Shown here piece by piece: positions 7,771 to 17,801 of a stretch of 64,000 bases of DNA. Where the stretch lies: NCBI RefSeq assembly GCF_002980575.1, contig NZ_PVBS01000003.1, positions 124,001-188,000 of the forward strand. Direction: 5' to 3'. Each line of letters begins with the position of its first letter. Within the stretch, counting starts at the first letter, position 1. The notes beneath the pieces are model-generated. The model searched no databases and had not been told where the DNA came from. It was given only the letters and a program-made list of their open reading frames with translations. This DNA comes from Sphingobacterium gobiense. Lineage in GTDB: Bacteria; Bacteroidota; Bacteroidia; Sphingobacteriales; Sphingobacteriaceae. Made by a program: the position numbers and the translations under genes.

Positions 7771-9316
7771 CATCACCATATTTGTTGTATATATTGTCGG
7801 TATCGTATTGTTGGGGTTGTATGCTTCGAAACATGCCTCCACTTCAAAACGGGATTACTTTTTAGCAGGAGACAAACTCCCCTGGTGGATGATCGGAGGC
7901 AGTATTATCGCAGCAAATATTAGTAGTCACCATCTAGTAGGGGCGATGGGGGCCGCTTATAGCCGCGGATTTGTGGCCATTACGTTGGAATGGGGAGCGA
8001 TATTGATCGGTTTTAACGCCTTATTGTGGGTATTTTTGCCTTTTTATATTCGAAATGGGTTTTATACGATTCCCGAATATCTAGAAAAACGATTCGGAAA
8101 TGCGACACGTGTTTTATATGCTATTTTAATCCTGTTTACGTACGTATTTGTCGAGATCGGAGCGGTACTTTATCTAGGCGGGCTTTCGCTACACGCCCTG
8201 TTTGGGATCCCTATTCTACATAGTATTTTCGGAATGGCCGTTTTAACGGGGTTATACACGGTATTGGGAGGCTTGCGAGCAGTGATCTGGACAGAGATGG
8301 TGCAGCTTGTGATATTGGTGCTTGGTGGGGTTGTGCTCACGTTTGCGACGATAAATGCCGCCGGAGGGTTTCAGACGGTAGTAGAATCGTCACAAGATTG
8401 GAAGATGTTTTATCCCGCTTCCGATCCGGATTTCCCGTGGACCATGTATCTAGGCGGGCTACTGTGTATCAGCATATTTTATTGTGCAACAAACCAATTT
8501 ATTGTACAGCGTGTGTTGGCAGCGAAAAATGAGTGGCATGGAAAAATGGGAGTCATCTTTGGGGATTATCTTAAATTCCTAGTGCCTTTAATTATTACTA
8601 TTCCCGCGCTGGTCGCACCTAAATTCTTACCACCGCTCGATCAGCCGGATTTGCTGTTTGCTACATTGGTAGAAACCCTGTTGCCAAAGGGATTGGTAGG
8701 ACTGGTGATGGCCGGATTAATATCGGCAATCATGTCGCACATTTCAGGAGCCATAAATTCATGCACGACGATATTGACAGTAGATGTTTATAATCAATAC
8801 ATAAACAAAAATGCGACAGACGCAGAAGCTGTGCGATTTGGCAAACGTTCGGGTGTGGCTATTATCGTATTGGGGATCTTAAGTGCCGTTATCCTGATTG
8901 GCTATTCAGACAAACCGGTATTCCTGTATCTCATGAATCTATATGGACTTTTTACCCCGGGTATCGCGACGATGTTCCTCATGGGTGTATTCTGGAAACG
9001 CACAACTTCTCAGGGCGCATTAGCTGCCGGGTTGTTGACAATACCTTTATCATTGGCAATGGAATTTGCATTCCCCGATATGCCTTTTTTTAATAGAACG
9101 GGTATTGTATTTTGGGCATGCATGATGACATGCGTTGTCGTTAGTTTATTTACCCCGGCCGTTTCAAAGGCACGCTTACATCACTTGGTGCTAACGAAAG
9201 GGAGCTTTCAGCTTTCCGAAGTCGAAAAGATACAGAACCGCGGAGTGCGTAATCCGACACTTTGGTGGTTAATCATCACAGTATTGGTACTGTATTTTTA
9301 TGTTAGATATTTTTAG
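7751..9316 (+). CDS. SSS-family sodium:solute symporter
   Basis: A 521-residue integral membrane protein with about 13-14 hydrophobic helices, beginning with IFVVYIVGIVLLGLYA. The family signature GGSIIAANISSHHLVG lies in helix 2 and a GLYTVLGGLRAVIWTEMVQ segment is typical of sodium/sugar or sialic acid-type SSS transporters. It would import the mono- or disaccharide acid released in the periplasm. Its start lies inside the end of the previous gene (20 bp overlap), which is good evidence for one operon from 3084 to 9316. Substrate is inferred from neighbours only. Confidence 0.9.
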   Translation: MKLEWIDITIFVVYIVGIVLLGLYASKHASTSKRDYFLAGDKLPWWMIGGSIIAANISSHHLVGAMGAAYSRGFVAITLEWGAILIGFNALLWVFLPFYIRNGFYTIPEYLEKRFGNATRVLYAILILFTYVFVEIGAVLYLGGLSLHALFGIPILHSIFGMAVLTGLYTVLGGLRAVIWTEMVQLVILVLGGVVLTFATINAAGGFQTVVESSQDWKMFYPASDPDFPWTMYLGGLLCISIFYCATNQFIVQRVLAAKNEWHGKMGVIFGDYLKFLVPLIITIPALVAPKFLPPLDQPDLLFATLVETLLPKGLVGLVMAGLISAIMSHISGAINSCTTILTVDVYNQYINKNATDAEAVRFGKRSGVAIIVLGILSAVILIGYSDKPVFLYLMNLYGLFTPGIATMFLMGVFWKRTTSQGALAAGLLTIPLSLAMEFAFPDMPFFNRTGIVFWACMMTCVVVSLFTPAVSKARLHHLVLTKGSFQLSEVEKIQNRGVRNPTLWWLIITVLVLYFYVRYF

Positions 9317-9343
9317 ACTTATGGCTTATATCGCCATAAGTCT
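9315..9343. other. Perfect hairpin spanning the convergent stop codons
   Basis: An 11-bp perfect inverted repeat (9315-9325 and 9333-9343) with a 7-base loop. It covers the stop of the symporter (9316) and the stop of the propeller gene (9319). There is no strong U-tract on either strand, so it may act as a rho-independent-like stop or an RNA end-stabilising structure. Confidence 0.6.
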
Positions 9344-11289
9344 GTATGGTTCCGAAAATACAAATGTCCGTGAGGATCCATGACCAAAAGCCCGGCCCCT
9401 TCGTGTAAATAGGTAACCTCCTTCGTTTGCGCATCTACCTTAAATAATTGATTATTTACTGTACCATATACATCTCCCGATGGATGAACAACGATAAAAG
9501 CACTGCGCCATATATGGGTCCCCATAGGTCCCTGTTCATATAGGTCGTAGATATTTATAAGCTGTTTTTTTTGTTGATCGAAGATAAATAATTTCCCCCC
9601 GGCAACACCCCAGAGACAACCATCAGGCCCTTCGGTTAATCCGGTAATTGCTGGTGCACCCGGTATGGGGACAAATTGATAGACAACCTCGGCGTGATCG
9701 ATATCCCAGCAGAAAACAATTCCTTCTTTCGTATTTGGTTTTACGCCCAATCCACCCGAAATCGTCGTTCCTATCCACAGTTTGCCTTTTGAATAGAGCA
9801 AGCTACTAATAGCTTGCTCTGCTATGGGAATCCCGTGCGAGAGCAAGGTGTTTTTCAAGGTGTCAAATTCCAGTAGTGCTCCGCCAAGCTTTCCATATTC
9901 CGGTATCAAGCCAAAGAACATCTTTTGATGGCCTTTGGCCTCTGTGATGGCAAAAGGACGGCTTTGTCCTTCGATAGCTCCCAGTTTTACTGGGTTGTCG
10001 GCTTCCAGATCCCAGGGTTTACCCGTGTCAAAACGATATATTCCACCTTTAGGATAAATCCCAAAAAAAATATGCTTCCCCATGGTTGCCATCCCTTCTG
10101 TTTGCTCCAACCCCTTGTATTCCGTTGTTACGCCTGTTTCGGGATTGTACGCCGCATGTCCACCCGCCAGATAGCCTCCCGTCCATATGCTACCATCTGG
10201 ACCCGCGTGTATCGATTGGATAGGTATCGGTTGGCTAGAAATCGGAAGTTTATCCTTTGTCGCCTTTTCACTGACCGTATTGTAACTCCATAATTCTCCC
10301 TCAGCATTTAACATATAAAGTACCTCGTCTTTCATCCGAAAAGCATTAGCACTTCCAACCTCCCCAAGCAATCGCTTTGCTTTCTCCGCCGATTGTTTTG
10401 GGTCAAAGAAGCGAAGTTCACCTGAACTTGTATAATAAATGTGCCTGTTGATATCGATAGCCACTGCTTTCAGATCCATTCCTTTGATCACCTGTTCTAC
10501 GGTATGGGTACGGAGATTGTATAGCAGCGTCTCACGGCCAGATGTCAGCAATACGAGCAAACGGTCGCCGCCCTCGATATTAGGGAGAAGCTGCAGACTA
10601 TAAACAAACTCTTTGTTTTGATAATCAGGAGGCAATAAGCTCCGGGTTTTGCCTGTACGCGGATCCAGTTCTAAGAGATGGGCTCGTGAACCTATCCCGG
10701 CGTACAACTTGTCGGTATCCTCATGGTAAACCAAACTTCGGACATAATTTTCACCCGATACAAGCGGGCCTTCTCCTACATCAGAGAAGCCCGTGCGGGG
10801 ATGATAACGGAAAACCCTACAACCGGGATAGGTCGCACCAAATACTTCTCCATCTTTCCCAACAGCGAGGTTCCAAACATAAGTTTGACCGGGAAGTACT
10901 TTACCTAAATCTTCGACGGTCGGACTACCGATTAGGTGTTTGAAAAGTGCACCATTGGCACCTGGAATATACAGCACATCGTTGTCTGTACTCACCATAT
11001 CCCAGGCGCCGTCGGTGTGCGGTAGCGATAAGTCGATCGTTAACGCTTTACTGTTCAAATCGTATCCAAGCAAATGAGCAGGTTCACCTCGAACGACTGT
11101 ATATAGCCAGTCATTCCCTTTACTGTCTGTAACAAACATACTGCCTTGAATCATTGCAGCATTCAATTGAGGGCCTAAATTCTCCAATTTTCCCTTTTGC
11201 GCCATCAACGGCTGCATCATACAGAGGAACATCGTGAAGTACAGATGTTGCATCCGTTTCGTTGAAGAAAGCCATCTTGTTTTGTTCAT
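9319..11289 (-). CDS. Secreted double beta-propeller protein of unknown function in a polysaccharide-utilisation locus
   Basis: A 656-residue protein with a signal-peptide-like start (LYFTMFLCMMQPLMAQ, cleavage near residue 31). It then has repeated blades such as GATYPGCRVFRYHPRTG, ENYVRSLVYHEDTDKLYAG, IHAGPDGSIWTGGYLAGG and LTEGPDGCLWGVAGGKLF. The length and repeats suggest two seven-bladed propellers in tandem. I do not recognise a characterised enzyme family. Its place, 17 bp after the BNR_4 propeller gene and on the same strand as SusD/SusC, suggests it binds or cleaves the target polysaccharide outside the cell or in the periplasm. An alternative start (M13) would still leave a signal peptide. 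Confidence 0.75.
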   Translation of the reverse strand: MNKTRWLSSTKRMQHLYFTMFLCMMQPLMAQKGKLENLGPQLNAAMIQGSMFVTDSKGNDWLYTVVRGEPAHLLGYDLNSKALTIDLSLPHTDGAWDMVSTDNDVLYIPGANGALFKHLIGSPTVEDLGKVLPGQTYVWNLAVGKDGEVFGATYPGCRVFRYHPRTGFSDVGEGPLVSGENYVRSLVYHEDTDKLYAGIGSRAHLLELDPRTGKTRSLLPPDYQNKEFVYSLQLLPNIEGGDRLLVLLTSGRETLLYNLRTHTVEQVIKGMDLKAVAIDINRHIYYTSSGELRFFDPKQSAEKAKRLLGEVGSANAFRMKDEVLYMLNAEGELWSYNTVSEKATKDKLPISSQPIPIQSIHAGPDGSIWTGGYLAGGHAAYNPETGVTTEYKGLEQTEGMATMGKHIFFGIYPKGGIYRFDTGKPWDLEADNPVKLGAIEGQSRPFAITEAKGHQKMFFGLIPEYGKLGGALLEFDTLKNTLLSHGIPIAEQAISSLLYSKGKLWIGTTISGGLGVKPNTKEGIVFCWDIDHAEVVYQFVPIPGAPAITGLTEGPDGCLWGVAGGKLFIFDQQKKQLINIYDLYEQGPMGTHIWRSAFIVVHPSGDVYGTVNNQLFKVDAQTKEVTYLHEGAGLLVMDPHGHLYFRNHTDLWRYKP

Positions 11290-11306
11290 GATGATACGTT
11301 ATAATA

Positions 11307-12761
11307 TTAAGGGTTTATTCGTTCGGGAAATGCAAAATCGTCTTCCATGTCGAAAGGTAAGCGATAGACGTTTCCTTGCTTATCGGCAAAATAAAGTCTG
11401 GAAATAGATTTTTTCCGTCCATGGCCGTCGGCCCAAAAGGCATAAAAATCCGGATGTACATTTACTGGACGTCTTGCATACGTATGATTATATTTACTTT
11501 TTTCCGTTAGCTTTTTCTTCTGCCAGCGTTTGCCTTGATCGAGACTTGTCCACATGACCATCTCTCCTCCGGTATTATAGTGCTGAGGTCCTTTATCCGT
11601 TGGGCCAACAATACGCCAAATTCCTTCATGATCGATATAAAGTGACCCCATATCATAATTGTTGTCGGAGAATGTTACCCGTCGGGTAACCCAATCTTGA
11701 CCTGTATACCGTGTCGTGTACCACTTCCGCTTACCACTTACAGGGCCAGAACGGTACCCTTTACTCGTCACATAGAGGATAACCGGATAACCTTGTTGGT
11801 CGTAAGTCAGATCATTAATGTACACATTAAGCCTCTTCTGCGCATAGTCTTTTACCAACGCTAGGTGGTCGACAGCATCAATAGGTAAGGAAACGACGGT
11901 ACCATCGGCTGTCTGCCAAGTCTCTCCAAAATCCTTGGTCTCCAAATAGTACAGATTGGTTCGGTAGTTGAGACCACTTTCACCGACTTTATACGGATGG
12001 TAGTTGAACGTGGTGCCGATAATACTGTCGCCTGCGTGTCCACTTGTTTGATAATGTCCTTCTTCAATGAAAGCAATGTCGTTCCATGTACCGTAAGATA
12101 CTCCATCTTTACTGCGCATGAAGCTAATGGTACGACGTATTTTATCCGGTTGATCAGGCACCACGTTGACATCGTAATGCGTAAATAGGTTCAAAAATCC
12201 TTTGCCCTTTTGATACCAGCTTTGCAGATAAGAGAAATTGTCGAGGGGTAGGGGAGTACCATCAACTATCTTGATGGGTTGTACCAGTTCAAAAGCCGTA
12301 ATATCATAGGGGTGCACACTTCGATGGATAAACGAAGGCCGGTTGGTGCCGTTTGACGTAGAAAATAACCATATGTATCCTTCGTCATCCACATTCATAA
12401 CTGGGTTGTCGTGAGCATTATCTGTTTGTTTATCCAAGACAATGGTAGGGCGAGGTACCATACGGGTTTCATGGTCATAATAAGAGACCATATGCAGCAA
12501 GGTTTTCCCCTCTTTATCTGTTCCTCCGTAACAAAAGAATGTTTTGTTAGCCTTTTCTACATATACCGAAAAAGGGTAGTGGTTCGCCGGGTATGTTCCC
12601 AGGCCTCCACTGTACTTATATACATATTGATCTCCAGAAGGCTGATTGCTGTACCATATACCACGATAGCCGACGTCTGGAATGTTTAAGGTTTCTACTT
12701 CTTGGGCAAAGGAAATATGGTACCTTAAGAACAGGGTGGAAAGAAACAAAAAAATACGCAT
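11307..12761 (-). CDS. BNR_4-type seven-bladed propeller protein, candidate polysaccharide lyase
   Basis: A 484-residue secreted protein (signal peptide about residues 1-20, ending ISFAQ) of the BNR repeat family type seen in PF15892. It starts GYRGIWYSNQPSGDQYVYKYSGG after the signal. Ulvan lyases of CAZy families PL24 and PL25 are seven-bladed propellers with two key histidines. Here H117 (DNAHDNP) and H146 (SFIHRS) fall in a comparable place, followed by a Tyr/Arg-rich stretch. That makes a lyase role plausible but unproven; related BNR_4 proteins are also annotated only as repeat proteins. The gene is 14 bp after SusD and in the same direction, so it belongs to the SusCD operon. Confidence 0.7.
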   Translation of the reverse strand: MRIFLFLSTLFLRYHISFAQEVETLNIPDVGYRGIWYSNQPSGDQYVYKYSGGLGTYPANHYPFSVYVEKANKTFFCYGGTDKEGKTLLHMVSYYDHETRMVPRPTIVLDKQTDNAHDNPVMNVDDEGYIWLFSTSNGTNRPSFIHRSVHPYDITAFELVQPIKIVDGTPLPLDNFSYLQSWYQKGKGFLNLFTHYDVNVVPDQPDKIRRTISFMRSKDGVSYGTWNDIAFIEEGHYQTSGHAGDSIIGTTFNYHPYKVGESGLNYRTNLYYLETKDFGETWQTADGTVVSLPIDAVDHLALVKDYAQKRLNVYINDLTYDQQGYPVILYVTSKGYRSGPVSGKRKWYTTRYTGQDWVTRRVTFSDNNYDMGSLYIDHEGIWRIVGPTDKGPQHYNTGGEMVMWTSLDQGKRWQKKKLTEKSKYNHTYARRPVNVHPDFYAFWADGHGRKKSISRLYFADKQGNVYRLPFDMEDDFAFPERINP

Positions 12762-12775
12762 ACCAAAATCTTTTT

Positions 12776-14239
12776 TTAGTCGTACTGAGGATTTTGTGTC
12801 ATTAGATCGGGATTAATTTCTATTTGGCTGTTCGGAATCGGGAATAGCGCATGGTAGGGTTGCATACCGAGCGACTGTAATACAGGATATGCACGGTCTG
12901 TCCGAATCAAATCGAACCAACGGTGCCCTTCAAATGCAAGCTCTACTCGTCGTTCTTGTTCAATAGCCAACCGGAAGGATGCCTGATCGGGAATTCGAAG
13001 TGCGGGATCAGTATGGTTGCTGCTTTTTGCTAAAAGGTTGGCACGCTCCCTGACCTGATTGAGGTAATTAAATGCTTCCCCATCAGCTACATAGCTCTGC
13101 TCATTAAGTGCTTCGGCATAGAGCAAGAGGACATCCGCATAGCGAAGCACGATCCAGTTATTTTCGCCATCGAGATAAGCAGCCGGTGCGCCAAGATATT
13201 TCGCCACGTAGTTATGCGCGACGTAATTGCCGTTCAGCACATAGCTCGTCCGCATAGATACATCTTTGCGGGAGTCTCCGTCTTCATAGGCATTCCGCAT
13301 GTCGTCGGTTGGGATATTTTGCCCCAGTGGATTTCCTACCACTGTCACAGCGGTGCCCGAACCGATCGGAGCAAATTGATTGGTGAACGGGCTTCCCTCT
13401 CCTGAGGCACTTTTCTTGAATTGTACTTCAAATATAGACTCTCTATTGTTCTTATTGCTGACATCAAATATACTCGCATAGTCTGGCAGCAGTTGATATT
13501 TGTTTTGCGCCGTCCCGTCAACAACCTCCTTCAGTTTCTGTGCCGCCAGATCCCAACGTTTTTGTGTCATATATACTTTTCCAAGTAGGGCCATGGCAGC
13601 ACCTTTTGTCGCACGGCCGATATCGACATTGTCATATTCATAAGGCAAAGCTTCTTCGGCATCCCGTAAGTCTGCAATAATCTGTTCGTAGACCGTTTCG
13701 GAGGGCGTTCGCCTGTAGTTATAGCCCTCCTGAGGATTTTCGATGACCTTCAATACCAAGGGAATATCACTAAAAATACGAACCATATTGAAATACATGA
13801 GTGCCCGAAGAAATTTCGCTTCTCCGGTATAGCACTTTTTCAATGTTTCGTCCATCTCGACTGCAGCAATCTTTTCAACGACGATATTTGCGTATTGAAT
13901 ACCCTGGTAATGGGCACTCCATGTACTGCTGCTGATGGTGTTGAAGGCGTTGTTTTTGAATTCGTCTACTTCTTGTAGGTTTGCCCCGGCATTGGGATTC
14001 GGTATCCATGTATTGTCCGATCGCAAATCTCCGATGACGTGCATAGATGAATAATACATTCCGCCATACTGCAATGATCCGTATACGGCGGTGAGCGCAT
14101 TTTTCATGTCTTCACCGGTTTTATAAAAGGTGTTGCCGTTCATCTGTGAGATAGGTGCTAGATCCAAAAAGTCTTTACAGCCACTCAACGTGTATATTAT
14201 CATTGCTCCTGCAATAAAAAGATTCTTGATACTTTTCAT
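12776..14239 (-). CDS. SusD/RagB-family glycan-binding outer-membrane lipoprotein
   Basis: A 487-residue SusD-like lipoprotein. The ATG at 14239 is preferred over one nine codons upstream because it gives a clean lipoprotein signal, with the lipobox LSGC and Cys21. The protein is helical with TPR-like parts, and the closing LVELAFEGHRWFDLIR-type motif (here RRVELAFEGHRWFDLIR) is a SusD hallmark. It captures oligosaccharides on the cell surface and sits as a lid over its SusC partner, whose gene ends 13 bp upstream. It is followed by the two propeller genes. The substrate is probably the uronic-acid-containing glycan implied by the locus. Confidence 0.93.
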   Translation of the reverse strand: MKSIKNLFIAGAMIIYTLSGCKDFLDLAPISQMNGNTFYKTGEDMKNALTAVYGSLQYGGMYYSSMHVIGDLRSDNTWIPNPNAGANLQEVDEFKNNAFNTISSSTWSAHYQGIQYANIVVEKIAAVEMDETLKKCYTGEAKFLRALMYFNMVRIFSDIPLVLKVIENPQEGYNYRRTPSETVYEQIIADLRDAEEALPYEYDNVDIGRATKGAAMALLGKVYMTQKRWDLAAQKLKEVVDGTAQNKYQLLPDYASIFDVSNKNNRESIFEVQFKKSASGEGSPFTNQFAPIGSGTAVTVVGNPLGQNIPTDDMRNAYEDGDSRKDVSMRTSYVLNGNYVAHNYVAKYLGAPAAYLDGENNWIVLRYADVLLLYAEALNEQSYVADGEAFNYLNQVRERANLLAKSSNHTDPALRIPDQASFRLAIEQERRVELAFEGHRWFDLIRTDRAYPVLQSLGMQPYHALFPIPNSQIEINPDLMTQNPQYD

Positions 14240-14252
14240 GTCATTCGGGTAT

Positions 14253-17200
14253 TTAAAATCCAACATTTAAACCAAACATAAACGTACGTGCCAGTGGGTA
14301 ACCTCCAGCATCGACACCAGGCACCAGCGTGCTGCCCCCTTGGATGCTTACTTCAGGATTGTATCCCTCGTAGTTTGTCCAGGTATATGCATTCTGCACC
14401 GTAAAACTTAATCGCGCCCGAGTTAATCCGGCTTTTTGCACCAACGATACCGGCAGCGTATAGCCTAATGTGATATTGCGCAAGCGCAAATACGAACCGT
14501 CTTCGACAAACAGCGAGGTCACATTGTTTACGAGGTTACTTCCGGGGAATGCACCAAAATTACGGTTTACCATCGGCGACATCCCGTTGCCCGGTTCTTG
14601 TTCGGAGCGCCACCCTTGGGATGCGCTACGCAAAACATTGTATGAACCAGCATAATTGCCATAGTACCGTCTCGCCATATTTAATACTTCAAAGCCCTGA
14701 ACACCTTGCAGGGTAAACGAAAAATCGACGTTTTTATATGAAAATGTATTGGTCATGCCGTAGGTGAAATCTGGAAATGGGCTACCCAAGATAGTTCTGT
14801 CTGCGCTAGTGATACGTCCGTCTTCATCAATATCCGCAAACTTGAGCTGCCCTGGCTTAGATTGTCCCTCAATCGATGGGCTGTTGGCGACATCCGTCTC
14901 ATTCTGGTAAACCCCAACCACCTTGTAGCCATAAAAACTACCGGGCTCGTTCCCAAGACGTGTAATGTGGGTTGGAGCATTGGCTGAAGTGGACTGTCTG
15001 GAAATAATAGGTGATCCATCAGGGCCTAAGCGTAGAACCTCCACGTTGTTGGTAGATAGGTTGAAATCGGTCGTCCATTTGAATGCATTGACCATATTGC
15101 GGCTCAATACGGTAAACTCTAGCCCTTTGTTTTGTATTTCTCCAATGTTTTGGAGTGCATTTCCGTAACCAGTCAAGGTAGGGATCGGTACATTCAATAG
15201 GAGGTCTGATGTTTTTTTGTTGTAATAGTCTACTGTTAATGAAAGTCTGTTTCGGAAAGTGGAGATCTCTAGTCCGACATCCAGCTGATGGTTTTTCTCC
15301 CAACCCAGTATGCTATTCGAAACATTGGCCAACCGTGTTCCGTTTACCAAAGTGCCGCTTCCTCCGCCAAATACATAATTTTCTATTCCGGTGAGGCCTA
15401 TGTGCCCATAATTGCTAATGAAATTATTCCCGGTTGCACCGTAACTCGCCCGTAGACGGAGATCGTCTAGCCAATTTACACCCTGTAAAAATGCTTCTTC
15501 AGAAAGACGCCATCCTACGGACACCGAGGGGAAAGAGCCCCATTTATTGTTGACACCGAAGCGTGAAGAACCGTCTCTTCGCATGGTGGCGGTTAAAAGG
15601 TATCGGTCGTTATAGCTGTAGTTGATGCGTGCCAGGTAAGACAGCAGTGCCCATTCTTCTTGTGTGGTCAGGGCATTGGTAATCAATCCTGCAGCATTGA
15701 TTGTCTTGATGTGGTCATTGGCATAGTTCGTACCAGCCATGCTACTGTAATCTATATATTCTTTCTGTGCGGTATACCCCAATAGGGCATCGAAACGATG
15801 CTTCTGGATTGTTTTGGAGTAATTTACAGTAAATTCTGCCAACCAATTTTTGGTCTCGTTTGTAATAGCTGTCGCTGTAGGTACCTTAACGGCGTTGACA
15901 CTATTAGGGTTGATAATGGAAGGACTAAACTGATTTTCCCTGAAGTTTCTGAAGTCTGTTCCCAGCAAGGTTTTGAACCGGAGTCCGTCTATGATATCGA
16001 CTTCAGCAAACGTAGTACCTAATAAGCGTAATGTTCCTTGCTTATAATACGATTCTTTCGCAAGTTTTACCGGGTTATCCACTTCACTGGTGCCAATGCC
16101 CAACCCGGTTATTTTGGTGTAATCACCATACTCATCATACGGTGTCAGGAATGGAGCAGCTGTTATGGCCGACTGTACAATTCCCCCCACTTGCCAATTC
16201 CCCTCGGCATTGACTAAATTGTTATAGGTGTATGAAGGCGTTAGATTCGCTCCGATCCGCACCCTATCGTGTATTTTTGATTCAATATTGATACGGAAAG
16301 AATACCTGTCCATTCCCGAGTTTAGGATAATCCCATCCTGCGATAGATAGCCGCCGGAAATGAAATACTTAGTTTTTTCATTTCCACCGGAGAAATTCAG
16401 TTGGTAATTGTGCATCATGGCCGAGCGAAATATTTCACGTTGCCAGTCAGTTCCTTTGCCCAAAGCATCTGGATTACTGGTCATCTCCGGCAATAGATAC
16501 ATGACATTATTGATTCGGTCAGCATTAGGATCAGAAGCTAATCTTCCGGGGCCAGAATTTATCCACGCGTTGTTGCGGGCCTCGTTGACATATCGTGCGT
16601 ATTCGCTGGCATTGAGTAGATCCAGATAGCGTTCTACATTTTGTACACCCGAATTTAGAGAAAAATCAATTTTTGAAACACCGGCTTTCCCAGACTTTGT
16701 CGTGATAAGTACAACGCCGTTTGAGCCGCGTGAACCATAAATAGCGGTGGCAGAGGCATCTTTTAAGACTTGGATATTCTCGATGTCCGTCGGGTTGATG
16801 GTGTTTAAAGGGTTGTTCGTCTGGTTATAGTCGTTCGTTACTGGAAAACCATCTATCACGTATAATGGATCATTCCCTGCACTGAGCGATCCAGCACCCC
16901 TTATGCGTATAGATGAACCTCCGCCGGGAGCGCCGGTGGCTTGGTTAACCTGAACGCCAGCCAATTGACCGGCGATGGCGTTATCCAACGAAACGACAAC
17001 CTGTTTTTCTATTTTCTCAGCTTCTAACGAACTAATAGATCCCGTGATATCTTTTCGCTGCTGGATACCGTATCCGACTACAACCACTTCATTTAAGCTC
17101 TGGTTATCTAATGAGAGTGTGGCCTGTATTTGTGTTCGCCCAGTGATCGCAATCTCTTGACTTTTATATCCTGTATAGACAATTTCTAAAACCGCTCCTG

Positions 17201-17723
17201 TAGGGATATCATGTAGTGTAAAGTTACCATCTCCATCTGATACTGTTGCATTGTCGGTTCCTTTGACCCTTATTGTTGCGCCGGCCAAAGACTGTCCTGA
17301 TTCGTTAAAAACCCGACCATTAACCGACGATTGTTGCTGTATGAACTGCGATGTGGGTATTGTTTTTTTATTGATGACGATGGTCTTGTTCTCTACCTCG
17401 TACTCAAACGGCTGATCTCTTAAACAGGCACGAAGGGCTTCTTCCAGTGTCGCATTGTTCAAATTGACAGTAACAGGGGTAGCTTCTTTTACATCGTCAT
17501 ACCTGTAAAAGAAGAAGTGCTTACTCTGTTTACCGATCGCTTTAAGCACATCTTCCAATGGTTTGTTTTTTGCGTTTATGGTGATGGTTTGCGAAAACGT
17601 ATTTGCGCTGACACCGAAACAACAAACGATAATTAATAGTATGGTTAGTTTCATAACTAAGAATAACTTGAGGAGGCCGTATCCGAAATGTTGTCGGATT
17701 TCACCAGAAACATTTAAATTCAT
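14253..17723 (-). CDS. SusC/RagA-family TonB-dependent receptor with STN domain
   Basis: A 1156-residue outer-membrane receptor. In order it has a signal region (about 20-45), an STN secretin/TonB N-terminal domain (about 48-118) that signals to a FecR anti-sigma factor, a carboxypeptidase-regulatory-like domain (about 133-205), the plug (about 212-335, with SGNDPLYVIDG-like and DASATAIYGSRGSNGV), and a long 22-strand beta-barrel ending in MFGLNVGF with the usual terminal Phe. It imports glycan oligomers with TonB energy. The STN domain fits the adjacent FecR and ECF sigma genes: transport signals would activate transcription of this operon. A later start at 17654 (MKLTILL) is possible. Confidence 0.95.
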   Translation of the reverse strand: MNLNVSGEIRQHFGYGLLKLFLVMKLTILLIIVCCFGVSANTFSQTITINAKNKPLEDVLKAIGKQSKHFFFYRYDDVKEATPVTVNLNNATLEEALRACLRDQPFEYEVENKTIVINKKTIPTSQFIQQQSSVNGRVFNESGQSLAGATIRVKGTDNATVSDGDGNFTLHDIPTGAVLEIVYTGYKSQEIAITGRTQIQATLSLDNQSLNEVVVVGYGIQQRKDITGSISSLEAEKIEKQVVVSLDNAIAGQLAGVQVNQATGAPGGGSSIRIRGAGSLSAGNDPLYVIDGFPVTNDYNQTNNPLNTINPTDIENIQVLKDASATAIYGSRGSNGVVLITTKSGKAGVSKIDFSLNSGVQNVERYLDLLNASEYARYVNEARNNAWINSGPGRLASDPNADRINNVMYLLPEMTSNPDALGKGTDWQREIFRSAMMHNYQLNFSGGNEKTKYFISGGYLSQDGIILNSGMDRYSFRINIESKIHDRVRIGANLTPSYTYNNLVNAEGNWQVGGIVQSAITAAPFLTPYDEYGDYTKITGLGIGTSEVDNPVKLAKESYYKQGTLRLLGTTFAEVDIIDGLRFKTLLGTDFRNFRENQFSPSIINPNSVNAVKVPTATAITNETKNWLAEFTVNYSKTIQKHRFDALLGYTAQKEYIDYSSMAGTNYANDHIKTINAAGLITNALTTQEEWALLSYLARINYSYNDRYLLTATMRRDGSSRFGVNNKWGSFPSVSVGWRLSEEAFLQGVNWLDDLRLRASYGATGNNFISNYGHIGLTGIENYVFGGGSGTLVNGTRLANVSNSILGWEKNHQLDVGLEISTFRNRLSLTVDYYNKKTSDLLLNVPIPTLTGYGNALQNIGEIQNKGLEFTVLSRNMVNAFKWTTDFNLSTNNVEVLRLGPDGSPIISRQSTSANAPTHITRLGNEPGSFYGYKVVGVYQNETDVANSPSIEGQSKPGQLKFADIDEDGRITSADRTILGSPFPDFTYGMTNTFSYKNVDFSFTLQGVQGFEVLNMARRYYGNYAGSYNVLRSASQGWRSEQEPGNGMSPMVNRNFGAFPGSNLVNNVTSLFVEDGSYLRLRNITLGYTLPVSLVQKAGLTRARLSFTVQNAYTWTNYEGYNPEVSIQGGSTLVPGVDAGGYPLARTFMFGLNVGF

Positions 17724-17801
17724 ATTTTTGTAATGTTTGGGTTAATAGATAGTTGAATACACACACATTATTTAGCTTGTATGATTAGCCGAACATTTCT
17801 T

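Noticed and set aside
15798..16629. Several open frames of 60-75 codons on the + strand inside the susC gene.
   Set aside because: They run antisense to a clearly coding SusC barrel, have no start signals of note and no recognisable motifs.
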